Positions 24,593 to 33,674 of a stretch of 38,852 nucleotides of DNA are shown piece after piece. This DNA is from an uncultured Bacteroidia bacterium (GTDB taxonomy: Bacteria > Bacteroidota > Bacteroidia > Bacteroidales > UBA932). The notes beneath the pieces were generated by a model that was not told the origin of the DNA, ran no database searches, and was given only the letters and a program-made list of their open reading frames with translations. Each line of letters begins with the position of its first letter. Position 1 is the stretch's first letter. The stretch is taken from contig CADBMD010000032.1 of the NCBI GenBank assembly GCA_902795735.1, positions 1-38,852 on the forward strand, given 5' to 3'. The position numbers and the translations under genes were made by a program.

Positions 24593-25618
24593 TTAAAGGA
24601 TGTCCTTCAGGGCGAGGACGTTCTCTTCCGGAGTCGCCCAGCTGGTCACGAAGCGCACGGCAATCTTGCCATCTCCCACAGGGCACCAATCCTCGAATCT
24701 CACTTTTCCATGAAGCTTCGCCGCCAGGGCTTTGTCCATGACGAAGAATTGCTGGTTGGTCGGAGAATCAATGTACTTGGAATACCCTTTTTCTATGAAT
24801 ATCCGCTCCAAAAGGGCAGCTATGTCATCTGCATGGCGGGCAATTTCAAAATACAGTCCATCTGTGAACAGAGTGTCGAACTGAAGGCCCAGTATCCTCC
24901 CCTTGGCCATCAAAGCACCATGCTGTTTGATAGTGGTGAAGAAATGAGCCGGCGCATTCCCGTGAGGGAAGACCACAGCCTCGCCAAACAAGGCCCCGAC
25001 CTTCGTACCGCCCACATAGAACACATCGCACAGGTCACCAAGTTCATGAGGATCCACATCATTAGCGCGGCTCATCAAACCATAGCCAAGGCGTGCTCCA
25101 TCGATAAACAAGGGCATTGAATACCGCCTGCAGACCTCATGGAGAGCCTTGAGTTCTGACTTAGAATAGATCGTCCCGAATTCAGTCGGGAAAGAAATGT
25201 AGACCATCCCGGGAATAACCATGTGCTCATGGGTCTCATCGGCATAGAAAGCTTCGAGATAGTCCTCCAGTTCCACGGCAGACATCTTCCCGTCATGATG
25301 CTCAAGAGTCAGCACCTTGTGGCCGGTGTACTCGACTGCTCCACTCTCATGGACTCCGATATGGCCCGTTCCGACAGCGATTACCCCTTCGTAATCCCTC
25401 AGCATCGAAGCGATCACGGTTGAATTAGTCTGCGTACCGCCTACAAGGAAGAATACATCGGCATCTGGAAGGCCGAAAGCATCCCTGATCTTTTCCTTCG
25501 CACTTTCTGAATATTTGTCATTGCCATAGCCCGGCGTCTGCTCCAGGTTGGTCTGGGCCAGTCGACGTAGAATCCGCTCATGGGCGCCTTCAGTGTAATC
25601 GCTTTCAAAGGACAGCAT
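24593..25618 (-). CDS. ltaE: Threonine aldolase family (low-specificity) PLP enzyme
   Basis: A 341-residue fold-type I PLP enzyme that cleaves L-threonine or L-allo-threonine to glycine and acetaldehyde. The Schiff-base lysine is K206 in YVGGTKVGAL, and the pyridine-binding Asp is D173 in FIDGARLGYG. SFESDYTEGAHERIL at the N-terminus and TNLEQTPGYGND fit the Bacteroidota family. A longer in-frame start at 25702 would place the TATATTTG promoter box inside the coding region, so the ATG at 25616-25618 is used. The GH20 gene follows after 31 bp and may be co-transcribed, although the two have no obvious shared pathway. Confidence 0.93.
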   Translation of the reverse strand: MLSFESDYTEGAHERILRRLAQTNLEQTPGYGNDKYSESAKEKIRDAFGLPDADVFFLVGGTQTNSTVIASMLRDYEGVIAVGTGHIGVHESGAVEYTGHKVLTLEHHDGKMSAVELEDYLEAFYADETHEHMVIPGMVYISFPTEFGTIYSKSELKALHEVCRRYSMPLFIDGARLGYGLMSRANDVDPHELGDLCDVFYVGGTKVGALFGEAVVFPHGNAPAHFFTTIKQHGALMAKGRILGLQFDTLFTDGLYFEIARHADDIAALLERIFIEKGYSKYIDSPTNQQFFVMDKALAAKLHGKVRFEDWCPVGDGKIAVRFVTSWATPEENVLALKDIL

Positions 25619-25638
25619 GATGATGGTTTTTATGCTTG

Positions 25639-25646
25639 CAAATATA
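25639..25646 (-). promoter_or_regulatory. Bacteroidota -7 promoter element for the threonine aldolase gene
   Basis: The minus strand reads TATATTTG, matching TAnnTTTG, 20 bases before the preferred start at 25618. It argues against the longer start at 25702. Confidence 0.6.
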
Positions 25647-25720
25647 ACTTTTTTAAAATCACATCTCATTATAAACATGACATTGTTAATAACTTTTATC
25701 ATTCTCCAAAGTTCCTGTTC

Positions 25721-25751
25721 TTGTTTAGGCCGAAGATTCTGTGTATTTTTA
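25721..25751 (+). promoter_or_regulatory. Possible Bacteroidota promoter for the surface lipoprotein
   Basis: TTG at 25721-25723 is followed after 20 bp by TATTTTTA at 25744-25751, which matches TAnnTTTG except for the last base. The expected transcript would carry a leader of about 45 bases before the ATG at 25804. The in-frame ATG at 25744 would overlap this box, supporting the later start. Confidence 0.45.
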
Positions 25752-25803
25752 TCCGATTATAGACTATTCACAAGGAATTAATAACAATAAATCAAGTTTT
25801 TGT

Positions 25804-28668
25804 ATGAAAAGAATCCTATTCCTGCTCCTGCCTCTTGTCTGCCTTCTGGCAGGATGCAAGTACGATGATTCGGAAGTCTGGAATGCACTGAGTTCCCAGG
25901 GAGCAAGGATCGCGAACCTGGAAGCTTTGAATTCCGACATTGCTTCCCTTCAACGTACGGTGGCCGCCCTTGAAAACCAGATCGCCATCACATCGGTCAA
26001 GACTTCAGGCAATGGCTACGTCATTTCTTTCACAGATGGGACAAGCATCAACATCAACAATGGTTCCAACGGCAGCACACCTGCTATCGGTGTCAAGGAA
26101 GACGGTGGTGTCTATTACTGGACGGTGGATGGCAAATGGCTCCTGGACCCTTCCGGAAGTAAGATTTCCACAGGCACCACTCCTCAGGTCAAGATAGAGG
26201 ACTCGCAGTGGTACATCTCCTACGACAATGGGAAAAGCTGGACCAAGGTCCCCGGACAGCCCGCTTCGACCGACTCCATGTTCAAGGATGTGACGACAGA
26301 CACCTACAACGCTTATTTTACACTAAGCGACGGTACTGTCATAACCATTCCCCTGGCTGAAAAAGCCAACAAACTGCAATTGGTCTTCGATGAAAGTGCT
26401 TTCGCCAAGATCCGCCCCTCCGAAGTCTTGAGCACCACTTACAGGATCGAGGCTCCAGAAGGTGCGAAGGTTGATTTCCAGACCTACGAAAACGATGGGT
26501 GGACCGTCACCATCTACCCCTCCGACGAACGCTCGGGAAGGATTTCCATCAAATCCCCGGCCAGCTTCACATCGACCAAGGTCCTTTTCATGCTGACCGA
26601 CGACAACAACGGTTCCTTCACCAAAATCATCAAGATCGGGCTGGACGAATCAGTAAAGCCTCACATCCAGACTCAGTACACAGTCGACTACATGGGTGGT
26701 GAGTTGACCATCCCTGTAACTTCATGCACTGCCGAACTCAGCGAGGGTTCTTCCGAGTGGGTTGAAGTCACATCCGTCGGAGACCAGGTTGTCCTGAACC
26801 TCAAATCCAATGAATCCTATGACTGGAGGCACAGCGACATCACCCTTGAGGATGGCACCGTCATAACTATCACCCAGCTCACCCCGGATGCACTCATCCT
26901 TTCCGAGAAGGTGGTTGAGATTGACGGCAGGCGCCAGAAAGTGCCATTCGCTCTCAGCACCAACCTGCGCATCACCGCAACTGTCATCGAAGGTGCCGAC
27001 TGGCTTTCCGTCTCCCCCACCACAAGGGCTCTTAACGAAAGGATATTCACCCTCACCGCAACCAGGAACACGACCGGAGAAACCAGGACCGGTAAGGTAG
27101 TCTTCAGCGGCAATGACCTTTCCGACACCTGCACCGTAATCCAGGCCGTATATGACGGTCCTGCAACCATAGATGTAACCGAGGCCATCGCGACCGAGGA
27201 AGGCACCGAGGTCGAACTCGAACCCGCCCTTGTCGTCGGCCTGACTGCCGATGGTTATGTCGTGACCGACGGAGACAGCTACATCTATGTGAACGACAAG
27301 TCGAACAAGCCGGAGAAGGGCGACTCCATCTCATTCAAGGCCACTTCTGCTCCTCTCAACGGAATGCCGGGGCTTGGGACGGTCAATGAATACAGCAAGA
27401 CGGCCTCCAATGCAAGGGTTGTCTATCCGAAGGCTACAGACATCACCGCATCTGTCGACACCTACACTGCCTCCGTACCTACCCTCGTAAGCATCACCGG
27501 AGACCTGTCCGCTGACGACGAAGGCAAATTCCATGTCTCAGTGGCCGGAGCGACCAGCGATGTGATCATCTACAATCCTCACTCGTCACTTGGAACCGAA
27601 TCCAGGGCCGCAAGCAAAGACAAGGTCGCCGTGACCGGTTTCTGGTACGGCAATGTCGATGGTGTCCTCTACATCATAGCCACCGAGATCGTAACCAAGG
27701 CTTCCGGTGAAGACACTCCTTCTACCATCACCGTCTACAACTACAAGAAGGTTACCTCAGTCGAATCCGGTAAGTCTTACCTGATTGTCGCAGAAGATGG
27801 TTCGCTCGCCTATGTCGCCAACCAGATCACGAGCAACTACGGTTATCTCCAGAAGACTGAGGCGACCCTCAGCGACGGGACGATCACCCTCAAGGAGAAG
27901 GCCGATGACAAGGAGTTCATTTTCGAATCCACTTCATCCGGCTATACCATCAAGCAGCAGGACGGAAGGTATGTCTACCAGACCGGGACCTACAACAGCT
28001 TCAATGTCAACGCAGAGCCTGCTGACGGCCAGTACTGGAGCGTGGATGTCAACGCCGACGGCACATTCACCATCACCAACAACAGCGTCAACAAGTACAT
28101 CCAGTACTCGAAGGGTTACAATTCCTATGGATCCTACTCGAGCAATCAGGATCAGGGGATCATGCCAAGCCTCTATGAATACGCAGGCACCAGCCAGATC
28201 GAGGATCCTGACAATCCCGGCGGAGAAGTAACTCCTGGAGGAGACGACGGCCCCGGCGGTGGAGAAGGTACAGCACTGACATGGGAGACCGGCACCAATG
28301 GCTACACCCACGAAGCCACGGTCAACGGCGAAAGCAAGACCGTCCTCAAGCTTGGAACCTCGAGCAAGGCCGGAGAAGCCACCATAACTCTTCCTGCCGG
28401 AACCAAGTCGGTCAGCTTCTATGCAGTGTCCTGGAAGGGCAATGTTGCAAACCTCGTGTTCAAGAATGAATCCGGCAGCGAGATCTTCAGTGTCTCACCT
28501 GCTGCAAATGACGGAGCAAGCAACAACTCGCCTTACACGATGAGTGTTTCTTCCAGCGATTACTACACCTTCAACCTTGGAAGCGCCCTCACTTCTCCGA
28601 TGACGGTGACCATCACCACTTCCGGAAGCAAGACCAGGGTGATCCTCTTCGACATTGTCGCGAACTAA
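25804..28668 (+). CDS. Large multidomain surface lipoprotein (DUF4988/PL29-N-like, BACON domains)
   Basis: A 954-residue lipoprotein. The signal MKRILFLLLPLVCLLAGC has lipobox LAGC with C18 lipidated; the upstream in-frame ATG at 25744 lacks a signal, so 25804 is the start. Residues ~20-55 are a coiled coil (VWNALSSQGARIANLEAL). A DUF4988-type region follows, with GYVISFTDGTSININNG and YYWTVDGKWLLD. Two BACON-like Ig domains lie at ~280-450, an OB-fold-like domain at ~455-620 and a ricin/lectin-like segment at ~645-795. A Pro/Gly/Asp linker occupies ~798-820, and a final beta-sandwich ends near VILFDIVAN. No catalytic motif is recognisable, so glycan binding or adhesion is inferred. It is monocistronic, closed by the terminator at 28687. 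Confidence 0.85.
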   Translation: MKRILFLLLPLVCLLAGCKYDDSEVWNALSSQGARIANLEALNSDIASLQRTVAALENQIAITSVKTSGNGYVISFTDGTSININNGSNGSTPAIGVKEDGGVYYWTVDGKWLLDPSGSKISTGTTPQVKIEDSQWYISYDNGKSWTKVPGQPASTDSMFKDVTTDTYNAYFTLSDGTVITIPLAEKANKLQLVFDESAFAKIRPSEVLSTTYRIEAPEGAKVDFQTYENDGWTVTIYPSDERSGRISIKSPASFTSTKVLFMLTDDNNGSFTKIIKIGLDESVKPHIQTQYTVDYMGGELTIPVTSCTAELSEGSSEWVEVTSVGDQVVLNLKSNESYDWRHSDITLEDGTVITITQLTPDALILSEKVVEIDGRRQKVPFALSTNLRITATVIEGADWLSVSPTTRALNERIFTLTATRNTTGETRTGKVVFSGNDLSDTCTVIQAVYDGPATIDVTEAIATEEGTEVELEPALVVGLTADGYVVTDGDSYIYVNDKSNKPEKGDSISFKATSAPLNGMPGLGTVNEYSKTASNARVVYPKATDITASVDTYTASVPTLVSITGDLSADDEGKFHVSVAGATSDVIIYNPHSSLGTESRAASKDKVAVTGFWYGNVDGVLYIIATEIVTKASGEDTPSTITVYNYKKVTSVESGKSYLIVAEDGSLAYVANQITSNYGYLQKTEATLSDGTITLKEKADDKEFIFESTSSGYTIKQQDGRYVYQTGTYNSFNVNAEPADGQYWSVDVNADGTFTITNNSVNKYIQYSKGYNSYGSYSSNQDQGIMPSLYEYAGTSQIEDPDNPGGEVTPGGDDGPGGGEGTALTWETGTNGYTHEATVNGESKTVLKLGTSSKAGEATITLPAGTKSVSFYAVSWKGNVANLVFKNESGSEIFSVSPAANDGASNNSPYTMSVSSSDYYTFNLGSALTSPMTVTITTSGSKTRVILFDIVAN

Positions 28669-28686
28669 CGCAGCAAGACGCCCTAC

Positions 28687-28724
28687 AAAGAGAGGCTGGC
28701 TCAACAGTGAGTCAGCCTCTCTTT
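28687..28724 (+). terminator. Strong intrinsic terminator between the surface lipoprotein and tRNA-Leu
   Basis: A 17-bp stem (28687-28703 with 28708-28724, one G-T wobble) encloses the four-base loop ACAG and ends in a T run on the plus strand. It lies 19 bp after the lipoprotein stop and three bases from the 3' end of the minus-strand tRNA, so it may serve transcripts from both sides. Confidence 0.85.
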
Positions 28725-28727
28725 TTG

Positions 28728-28807
28728 TGCGGGTGAAGGGACTCGAACCCATACGCCGAAGCACCAGATCCTAAGTCTGGCTTGTCTACCAATTCCAACA
28801 CACCCGC
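28728..28807 (-). tRNA. tRNA-Leu(UAG)
   Basis: On the minus strand the acceptor arms GCGGGTG and CACCCGC pair fully, with discriminator A at 28728. The anticodon stem CCAGA/TCTGG encloses the loop CTTAGGA with anticodon TAG at 28771-28773. A short variable arm with a TTCG loop and the T-loop GGGTTCGAGTCCC follow. The D-arm AATTGGTAGA is typical of leucine tRNAs. CCA is not encoded. A TATCTTTG promoter box lies ten bases upstream. Confidence 0.96.
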
Positions 28808-28816
28808 GATGGACTG

Positions 28817-28824
28817 CAAAGATA
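28817..28824 (-). promoter_or_regulatory. Bacteroidota -7 promoter element for tRNA-Leu
   Basis: The minus strand reads TATCTTTG nine bases before the mature tRNA 5' end, so the primary transcript should have a leader of only a few bases. It lies between the asmA-like stop at 28836 and the tRNA and gives the tRNA its own promoter. Confidence 0.6.
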
Positions 28825-28835
28825 ATTATTTTTTG

Positions 28836-31800
28836 TTATTCCTCGCTTATTTTTCCAAGGGTCTCCAGGGCCTTCCTCTCCAGCTCTGACAATTCTTCAG
28901 TCTCTTCAACGGAATAGGCTGTCTCCGCCTTCTTTTCCTGGACGGCCTCCTGGGCCTTCTCCTGCTGCATGATGGCATGCTCGACCCCACGGCTGAAGAT
29001 GTTGTGGATCGAGTTGACAAGATTCAGCCTCACCTCATCGATTTCATTATCGAACAGAGGCACTTTCGTACTCTTGAACCTGGCTTTCCCGAGTTTCCAT
29101 TTCCATGAATCGAAGGTGCCTCCAAGGTTGACACCGAATCGGAACGGGATAGGGGACTTGATGGCCGAGACATGGTACTTGAATCTTTGGTCGAAGCCTT
29201 GGATACCATTGAGGGCCAAGGTGTACCGGTCGACTTTGAGGATGAACGGGAAGACTTCAAGCTGGTTCTCCCTGACGATCCCACGGGCGGACATAGAGTT
29301 GATGTAACTGGAATCCTTATCCTTGAACATCAGGGTCTTGCGGAGTTTGTCGAGGTCTTCGCTCTCACTCAGGGACAGGTCTTTCCCATCAATCTTTATC
29401 ATTCCGTTCAAAGACGGAAGGATGATGTTCATGGAGGTGTCTATGGACGCGGTCGATGCTATCTCGCAGTCGAGAAGGCCTTTGAATGCCTTTAGCATAG
29501 GCATTATGCTGTCCACGGCAGGGAAGAGCTGGATGACTTTCTCGGCAGTGATGTTCGAAAGCATGAGATCGAATCCGGCCTTGAGGTCCTTTTTCGTGCG
29601 TGTCGAATAGAATCCTTCCAGGAACAATTCTCCCATGTTGGTCATTGCCAGTGTGTTGGTTATCTGGAGGCATCGTTCCTTCATCTCCAAGTCGGTGGAC
29701 ATGAAGGAAGCTTCGAGGTCAGAGTACTTTATCGTCCCGGCCTGCAGGTTGACCTTTGCATTGAGGTTGGCAGGGATTACGATCAATGAGCTTGAGGCTG
29801 TGGTATCGTTCACGGCTTCCTTCTGCACGGACTCAAGATAATCGGTGTCTCCGACTTCGGCCAGGGCGGCATTCCCGCCTGGAGGAACAAACTGGCTGCC
29901 TGCGTTCAAGGCGACAAGTATCTCGTTCAAGTCCACAAGGTTGGAACTGATGCCAAGGTCCAGGACAAGCCTACCCCTGCCTGTAGTGATCGCCCTCTTG
30001 ATGCCGGACAGTGATCCCTTTGCTGAAATGTCGGAAGACCCGGAGAGGATGGTCATTGAATTCAGTTCGATTTTGTTGTTGGTCAGCCTGCCCGAGAGGT
30101 TTGAAAGCCTGTTGTCGAGCGGGAAGTAAGGAGTTATGACCTTCCCGCCACCGATCTTGAAAGACCCTGTCAGGTCCCAGTCGTTGAAATACTTTGCCAC
30201 GCCATCGCCAAGCTTCAGGTTGATGTCTTTCTTGGCAAAGTCTTTCTCGGAAAGGAAGTCAGGAAGAGGCGTTCCTCGAGGACGCCGGCGCAGATTCCTG
30301 CCAAGGGTGTCTTGAGCCTGAGACTTGTCAGTGGGGCTGGCCGAAATGTTGAGGGCAAGGCCGGAAGCAGAGTAACGGTTGACTGATTCCCGGATGAAAA
30401 TCCTGTCGTTGCTGCTTGCCAGCTGCAGGTGAGGCCCTCCCGCTTTCCCCTCGGACACTTTATTGAACTTGAGATTGTTTTTGGACCCCCTTACTCCTAT
30501 GAAGCAAGAGTCAGTGTCCATCATCCCGATTGATGAGATGTCGAAACGGACTTCAAGCGGGGGAGATACCTGAGTCTTTTTCTTCTCTTCAGGATTACAG
30601 GCAAAGAGCTTTACACCGGTCCCTCGGATGAATGTGGATGATCCGTACCTGGCGTTCAAGCTGTCTATGTAAGCACTTATTCCCGGGGTGCCTTCTGAAT
30701 TACCAAGGCTTATGGAAGTGGAACCGAGAAATGCTGAAACCGAATCCTTTTGGTCTTTTATGAATATGCCATCGCTGACAAGGTTCCCTTCTATTCCGCA
30801 GTTGCTGAAGTTGTACAAATCCAGCTGGGAAGGCCGGAAGGTCCCTTTGACCTTGCCATCAAGGTTGCCGCTTGCCGTTATGCCCATGTCCGATGGGAGG
30901 AAGCGTGCGAGGGAGTCCAGTTTAGCATGGATCCTGGAGTCAAGGTTCAGAAGCGGATCCCCATCCAGCAAATCTTCTGCGGAGCCTTTCAACTGGATGT
31001 CCAGACCCTTTATCTTCAGGCACAGGTCCGGTACGTCTGCGATGAGTTTCCCGTCCACGACCCTGGCAGTCGCCTCAAGGTCGAAATCACCATTTTCATC
31101 GATGCCTTCCCAGGCAATCCGGGAATCGGGAACGACCAGATGGACTGAAAGGGGAGGAAGGGAACCTTCAGAAGGAATGTAGAAGCCGTCGCAATGGGCA
31201 TCCAGGGAAATCCTGGCATCCGTCTTAAGTTTCTTGAGGATTGGGAAATTGCTTCCGAAATACTCGGTCACTTCACTGACAGGTTCTTCGTCAATGACGG
31301 CGTCTGCTTTTATGTAGGGGTTCTCTCCACTCAAGTCGACCTTGGCTTCTCCCGAGAAATCTATCATGGCGACGGATGCCTTGAGTTTCTTTACAGAATA
31401 GATGTTTTTCTGGAAGTCGGGGTGGAACTTGGTTTCAATCCTGACGGGGAGCTCCATCTTTCCGGTCGATGCCATGTCAAGGGACACTATCGATTCGAGG
31501 TCGAGGTCATAGTGGTCCCTGTGGCCTTTCATGGTGATGTGGTCCAGTTCCAGGGATGCCGCCAGAGTGTCGGAGATGCTTGTGAACACGGCGAAAGGCT
31601 TATCCGAGAGGCTCACCTTTCCGACCTTCAGCGGGGGAAGCCTTAAAGAGGATGTGTCGTCGGGGGCATTGGCCCCGGTCCTGAATATTCCCCAGTTGGC
31701 CCTGGTCGAATCGTATTTGTGGAGGAATATCCTGGGATGCTCCAGTACTGCGTGTCCGATGTCGATGCGGCCGCCAAGGGCGCTCATGTAGTTGACGGCC

Positions 31801-32177
31801 AGGCTCAGGTGCCCAAGATGCGCCAGCGTGTCGGACTGACCGCCTCCCGTGGCATCTTCACCCCACCCCAGCCGGTAAGGCTCTCCTCCTTTTGGAGGAA
31901 TCAAGGAATCGAAAACGGCGAACCGTTCGTGCGGATAGGTTATGGTCAGCCCTTCGATGCTGATGTTCAGGTTCGGAAAACTCTTTATCATCGAGGCCTT
32001 GATCCTGTCGAAAGAGACCTTGCCATCCACGAATTCATTGGCATATTTCCCTGCAACGCTTTCGAGAAAAGAAGAACTCAGGATGATCTGCAGGATCACC
32101 ATGAGGGCTGCCCAAAGCCCGAGCAGTGCGCAAAGCACCACCCGGACTGTTTTCCACCATTTCGGCCTGCCCTTCAT
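28836..32177 (-). CDS. AsmA-family envelope protein
   Basis: A 1113-residue protein anchored by one N-terminal membrane helix (VVLCALLGLWAALMVILQIIL, given here as its hydrophobic run) and followed by the AsmA start pattern YANEFVDGKVSFDRIKASMIKSFPNLNISIEGL. The long middle is repetitive beta-strand sequence expected of the groove-forming AsmA/TamB/YhdP-type bridge proteins. An AsmA-like C-terminal region lies near residues 800-1050 (LQAGTIKYSDLEASFMSTDLEM and onward). The last ~50 residues are Glu/Lys-rich and helical. The family is thought to move phospholipids between the membranes; a role here is inference. It starts 16 bp after the GH172 stop, so the two genes are probably co-transcribed. 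Confidence 0.88.
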   Translation of the reverse strand: MKGRPKWWKTVRVVLCALLGLWAALMVILQIILSSSFLESVAGKYANEFVDGKVSFDRIKASMIKSFPNLNISIEGLTITYPHERFAVFDSLIPPKGGEPYRLGWGEDATGGGQSDTLAHLGHLSLAVNYMSALGGRIDIGHAVLEHPRIFLHKYDSTRANWGIFRTGANAPDDTSSLRLPPLKVGKVSLSDKPFAVFTSISDTLAASLELDHITMKGHRDHYDLDLESIVSLDMASTGKMELPVRIETKFHPDFQKNIYSVKKLKASVAMIDFSGEAKVDLSGENPYIKADAVIDEEPVSEVTEYFGSNFPILKKLKTDARISLDAHCDGFYIPSEGSLPPLSVHLVVPDSRIAWEGIDENGDFDLEATARVVDGKLIADVPDLCLKIKGLDIQLKGSAEDLLDGDPLLNLDSRIHAKLDSLARFLPSDMGITASGNLDGKVKGTFRPSQLDLYNFSNCGIEGNLVSDGIFIKDQKDSVSAFLGSTSISLGNSEGTPGISAYIDSLNARYGSSTFIRGTGVKLFACNPEEKKKTQVSPPLEVRFDISSIGMMDTDSCFIGVRGSKNNLKFNKVSEGKAGGPHLQLASSNDRIFIRESVNRYSASGLALNISASPTDKSQAQDTLGRNLRRRPRGTPLPDFLSEKDFAKKDINLKLGDGVAKYFNDWDLTGSFKIGGGKVITPYFPLDNRLSNLSGRLTNNKIELNSMTILSGSSDISAKGSLSGIKRAITTGRGRLVLDLGISSNLVDLNEILVALNAGSQFVPPGGNAALAEVGDTDYLESVQKEAVNDTTASSSLIVIPANLNAKVNLQAGTIKYSDLEASFMSTDLEMKERCLQITNTLAMTNMGELFLEGFYSTRTKKDLKAGFDLMLSNITAEKVIQLFPAVDSIMPMLKAFKGLLDCEIASTASIDTSMNIILPSLNGMIKIDGKDLSLSESEDLDKLRKTLMFKDKDSSYINSMSARGIVRENQLEVFPFILKVDRYTLALNGIQGFDQRFKYHVSAIKSPIPFRFGVNLGGTFDSWKWKLGKARFKSTKVPLFDNEIDEVRLNLVNSIHNIFSRGVEHAIMQQEKAQEAVQEKKAETAYSVEETEELSELERKALETLGKISEE

Positions 32178-32193
32178 CCTTGGAAATCAGATG

Positions 32194-33357
32194 CTAAAGT
32201 GTTTCCAGCTGCCTCCAGTCAGGGAAGGCTGGGAACTTGGCATGAGGCTCTGTCTGGTACCAGAACACTGTCGCGGCAATGTCGGAGTGCTGGGCAAGAT
32301 ACCTCTTGTCCTTCCTCCAGCCGAGATCCTGGATGGTTACCTTGAGGTCTTTCTGGAAACGGATAGGGTCCATGATGTGCCAGCGGTACATCCCGAATCT
32401 TTCCTGGGACTTGTAGGTGCCGTCCGGGCGTATGACCTGGCAAAGGCCCGAATATGGTGTACAGAATTCGGTGTAGCGGCCTCCACGGTCGAAATTGTAG
32501 GAGCCGCAGAAGTAATCTTCAGTTCCGGTTCCGCAGATCGTCGGATATTTCTTGTCGCCGTCAATGAAGAACTTGATCTCTCCTTCACCCCACCAGCCGA
32601 CATTGTGGACGCCCCATGCGAGATAGACTCCCACGTACTGGCCCTGACCCTTGATCCCGTCGATGATGGTGAAGTCAGACGTGTCATTCCAGAGGGTACG
32701 GCGCCATTGGGCATGGAAATAAGCCGCATCTTCGGGAACTTCCGTCAGGGTGTAGTCGATCTGGTAGTAGAGAGTCATCTCCTCGGAGTCGTTCACATTC
32801 TCCATGGTGATCTTGCACTTCTTCCGGAACGGCATCGACCAGTAGCAGTTGAAAGCGCTTCCAGGATTGACGCAGACAGGAAGTGAGACGATGGGGGCAT
32901 ATTCATTCCATCCCATGCAGAAGAAGTCGGCGATCGGGCATTCCACGGACGGCTCTTTCTCGTCATCCCAGTACATGCGGATGATGGTGTACCGCCAGAC
33001 ACCGGTGGGGGTCATCCAGATGTGCTGGATGGCGCCGGGACCATCTATCTCAGCTATAGTGACGGTCTCCCCGGAAGCGATCTTAATGTAAGGGTTGACT
33101 TTCCATGTCTCTCCCAGGTCCCGGGCGGCCCAGGAAGCGTTGTTCTGGTTCCTGGTGACATTCTTGGCGTCGGGAACCGCCATGCCGCCTTTGCCTTTCT
33201 CTCCGGTAAAGTTCTCCGGGCTTATGGACCGGGTCTGGGCTTTTGACAATCTGGAAAGGTTACCCAGGTTCATGTCCAGTCCGTTGAAATCCTGGGCGGG
33301 AACGGTCAGAGCGGTCAGGGCTCCGACCAAGATGGTCAGCAGTATGTTGCGTTTCAT
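32194..33357 (-). CDS. GH172 (DUF2961) family secreted glycoside hydrolase
   Basis: A 387-residue protein with a signal peptide (MKRNILLTILVGALTALTVPAQ). The DUF2961/GH172 signature is clear: GPGAIQHIWMTP near 106-117, WWGEGE at 255-260 and GTGTEDYF at 276-283. The two motifs carry the glutamates expected to act in catalysis. Characterised members cleave alpha-D-fructofuranosides, difructose anhydride or D-arabinofuranosyl polymers; the substrate here is unknown. The longer start at 33393 lies upstream of the promoter box TATTTTTG at 33382-33389, so the ATG at 33355-33357 is preferred. It is paired with the asmA-like gene downstream rather than with a SusCD locus. Confidence 0.9.
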   Translation of the reverse strand: MKRNILLTILVGALTALTVPAQDFNGLDMNLGNLSRLSKAQTRSISPENFTGEKGKGGMAVPDAKNVTRNQNNASWAARDLGETWKVNPYIKIASGETVTIAEIDGPGAIQHIWMTPTGVWRYTIIRMYWDDEKEPSVECPIADFFCMGWNEYAPIVSLPVCVNPGSAFNCYWSMPFRKKCKITMENVNDSEEMTLYYQIDYTLTEVPEDAAYFHAQWRRTLWNDTSDFTIIDGIKGQGQYVGVYLAWGVHNVGWWGEGEIKFFIDGDKKYPTICGTGTEDYFCGSYNFDRGGRYTEFCTPYSGLCQVIRPDGTYKSQERFGMYRWHIMDPIRFQKDLKVTIQDLGWRKDKRYLAQHSDIAATVFWYQTEPHAKFPAFPDWRQLETL

Positions 33358-33381
33358 GATAGGATGGATTTGTCTGTTTAC

Positions 33382-33389
33382 CAAAAATA
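33382..33389 (-). promoter_or_regulatory. Bacteroidota -7 promoter element for the GH172-asmA unit
   Basis: The minus strand reads TATTTTTG, matching TAnnTTTG, 24 bases before the GH172 start. It sits between rpsU and GH172 and allows transcription independent of rpsU. Confidence 0.55.
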
Positions 33390-33443
33390 ACAAAAAAAGA
33401 CAAACCCGGAAAGGATTTGCCTGTAAATTGCATGAGGTGATGC

Positions 33444-33638
33444 TTATTGTTCGTCCTGAAGCTGGAGGTGCTGGACGTAGATTGCCTTCATCCTGGCTGC
33501 TCTCTTCTTCACGGAAGGCTTCTCGAAGTTCTTGCGGGCACGCATCTCACGGATCGCACCTGTCTTTTCGAACTTTCTCTTGAATTTCTTCAGAGCTCTC
33601 TCGATGTTCTCACCTTCTTTGATTGGAACTATGATCAT
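33444..33638 (-). CDS. rpsU: 30S ribosomal protein bS21
   Basis: A 64-residue basic protein with the S21 pattern MIIVPIKEGENIERALKKF near the start, followed by KRKFEKTGAIREMRARKNFEKPS. It binds the 30S platform next to the anti-Shine-Dalgarno end of 16S rRNA. Unlike its neighbours, it has a strong Shine-Dalgarno sequence (33650-33659) and a complete promoter. In Flavobacterium, bS21 helps hide the anti-SD, and rpsU with a good SD is translated preferentially when ribosomes lack bS21. The same autoregulation is plausible here but is inferred by analogy. Confidence 0.96.
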   Translation of the reverse strand: MIIVPIKEGENIERALKKFKRKFEKTGAIREMRARKNFEKPSVKKRAARMKAIYVQHLQLQDEQ

Positions 33639-33649
33639 GACTTTTTTAC

Positions 33650-33659
33650 CACCTCCTTT
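33650..33659 (-). promoter_or_regulatory. Strong Shine-Dalgarno sequence of rpsU
   Basis: The minus strand reads AAAGGAGGTG, ten bases fully complementary to the usual 16S rRNA 3' end. It lies 11 bases before the ATG at 33638, a slightly long spacing. Nothing comparable precedes the other genes in the window. Confidence 0.85.
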
Positions 33660-33674
33660 TTGTCAAAGCGGGTG

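Noticed and set aside
24581..24600. Possible separate promoter for the GH20 gene on the minus strand (TAAAATTTG)
   Set aside because: It has three instead of two spacer bases and overlaps the upstream aldolase stop; co-transcription is at least as likely.
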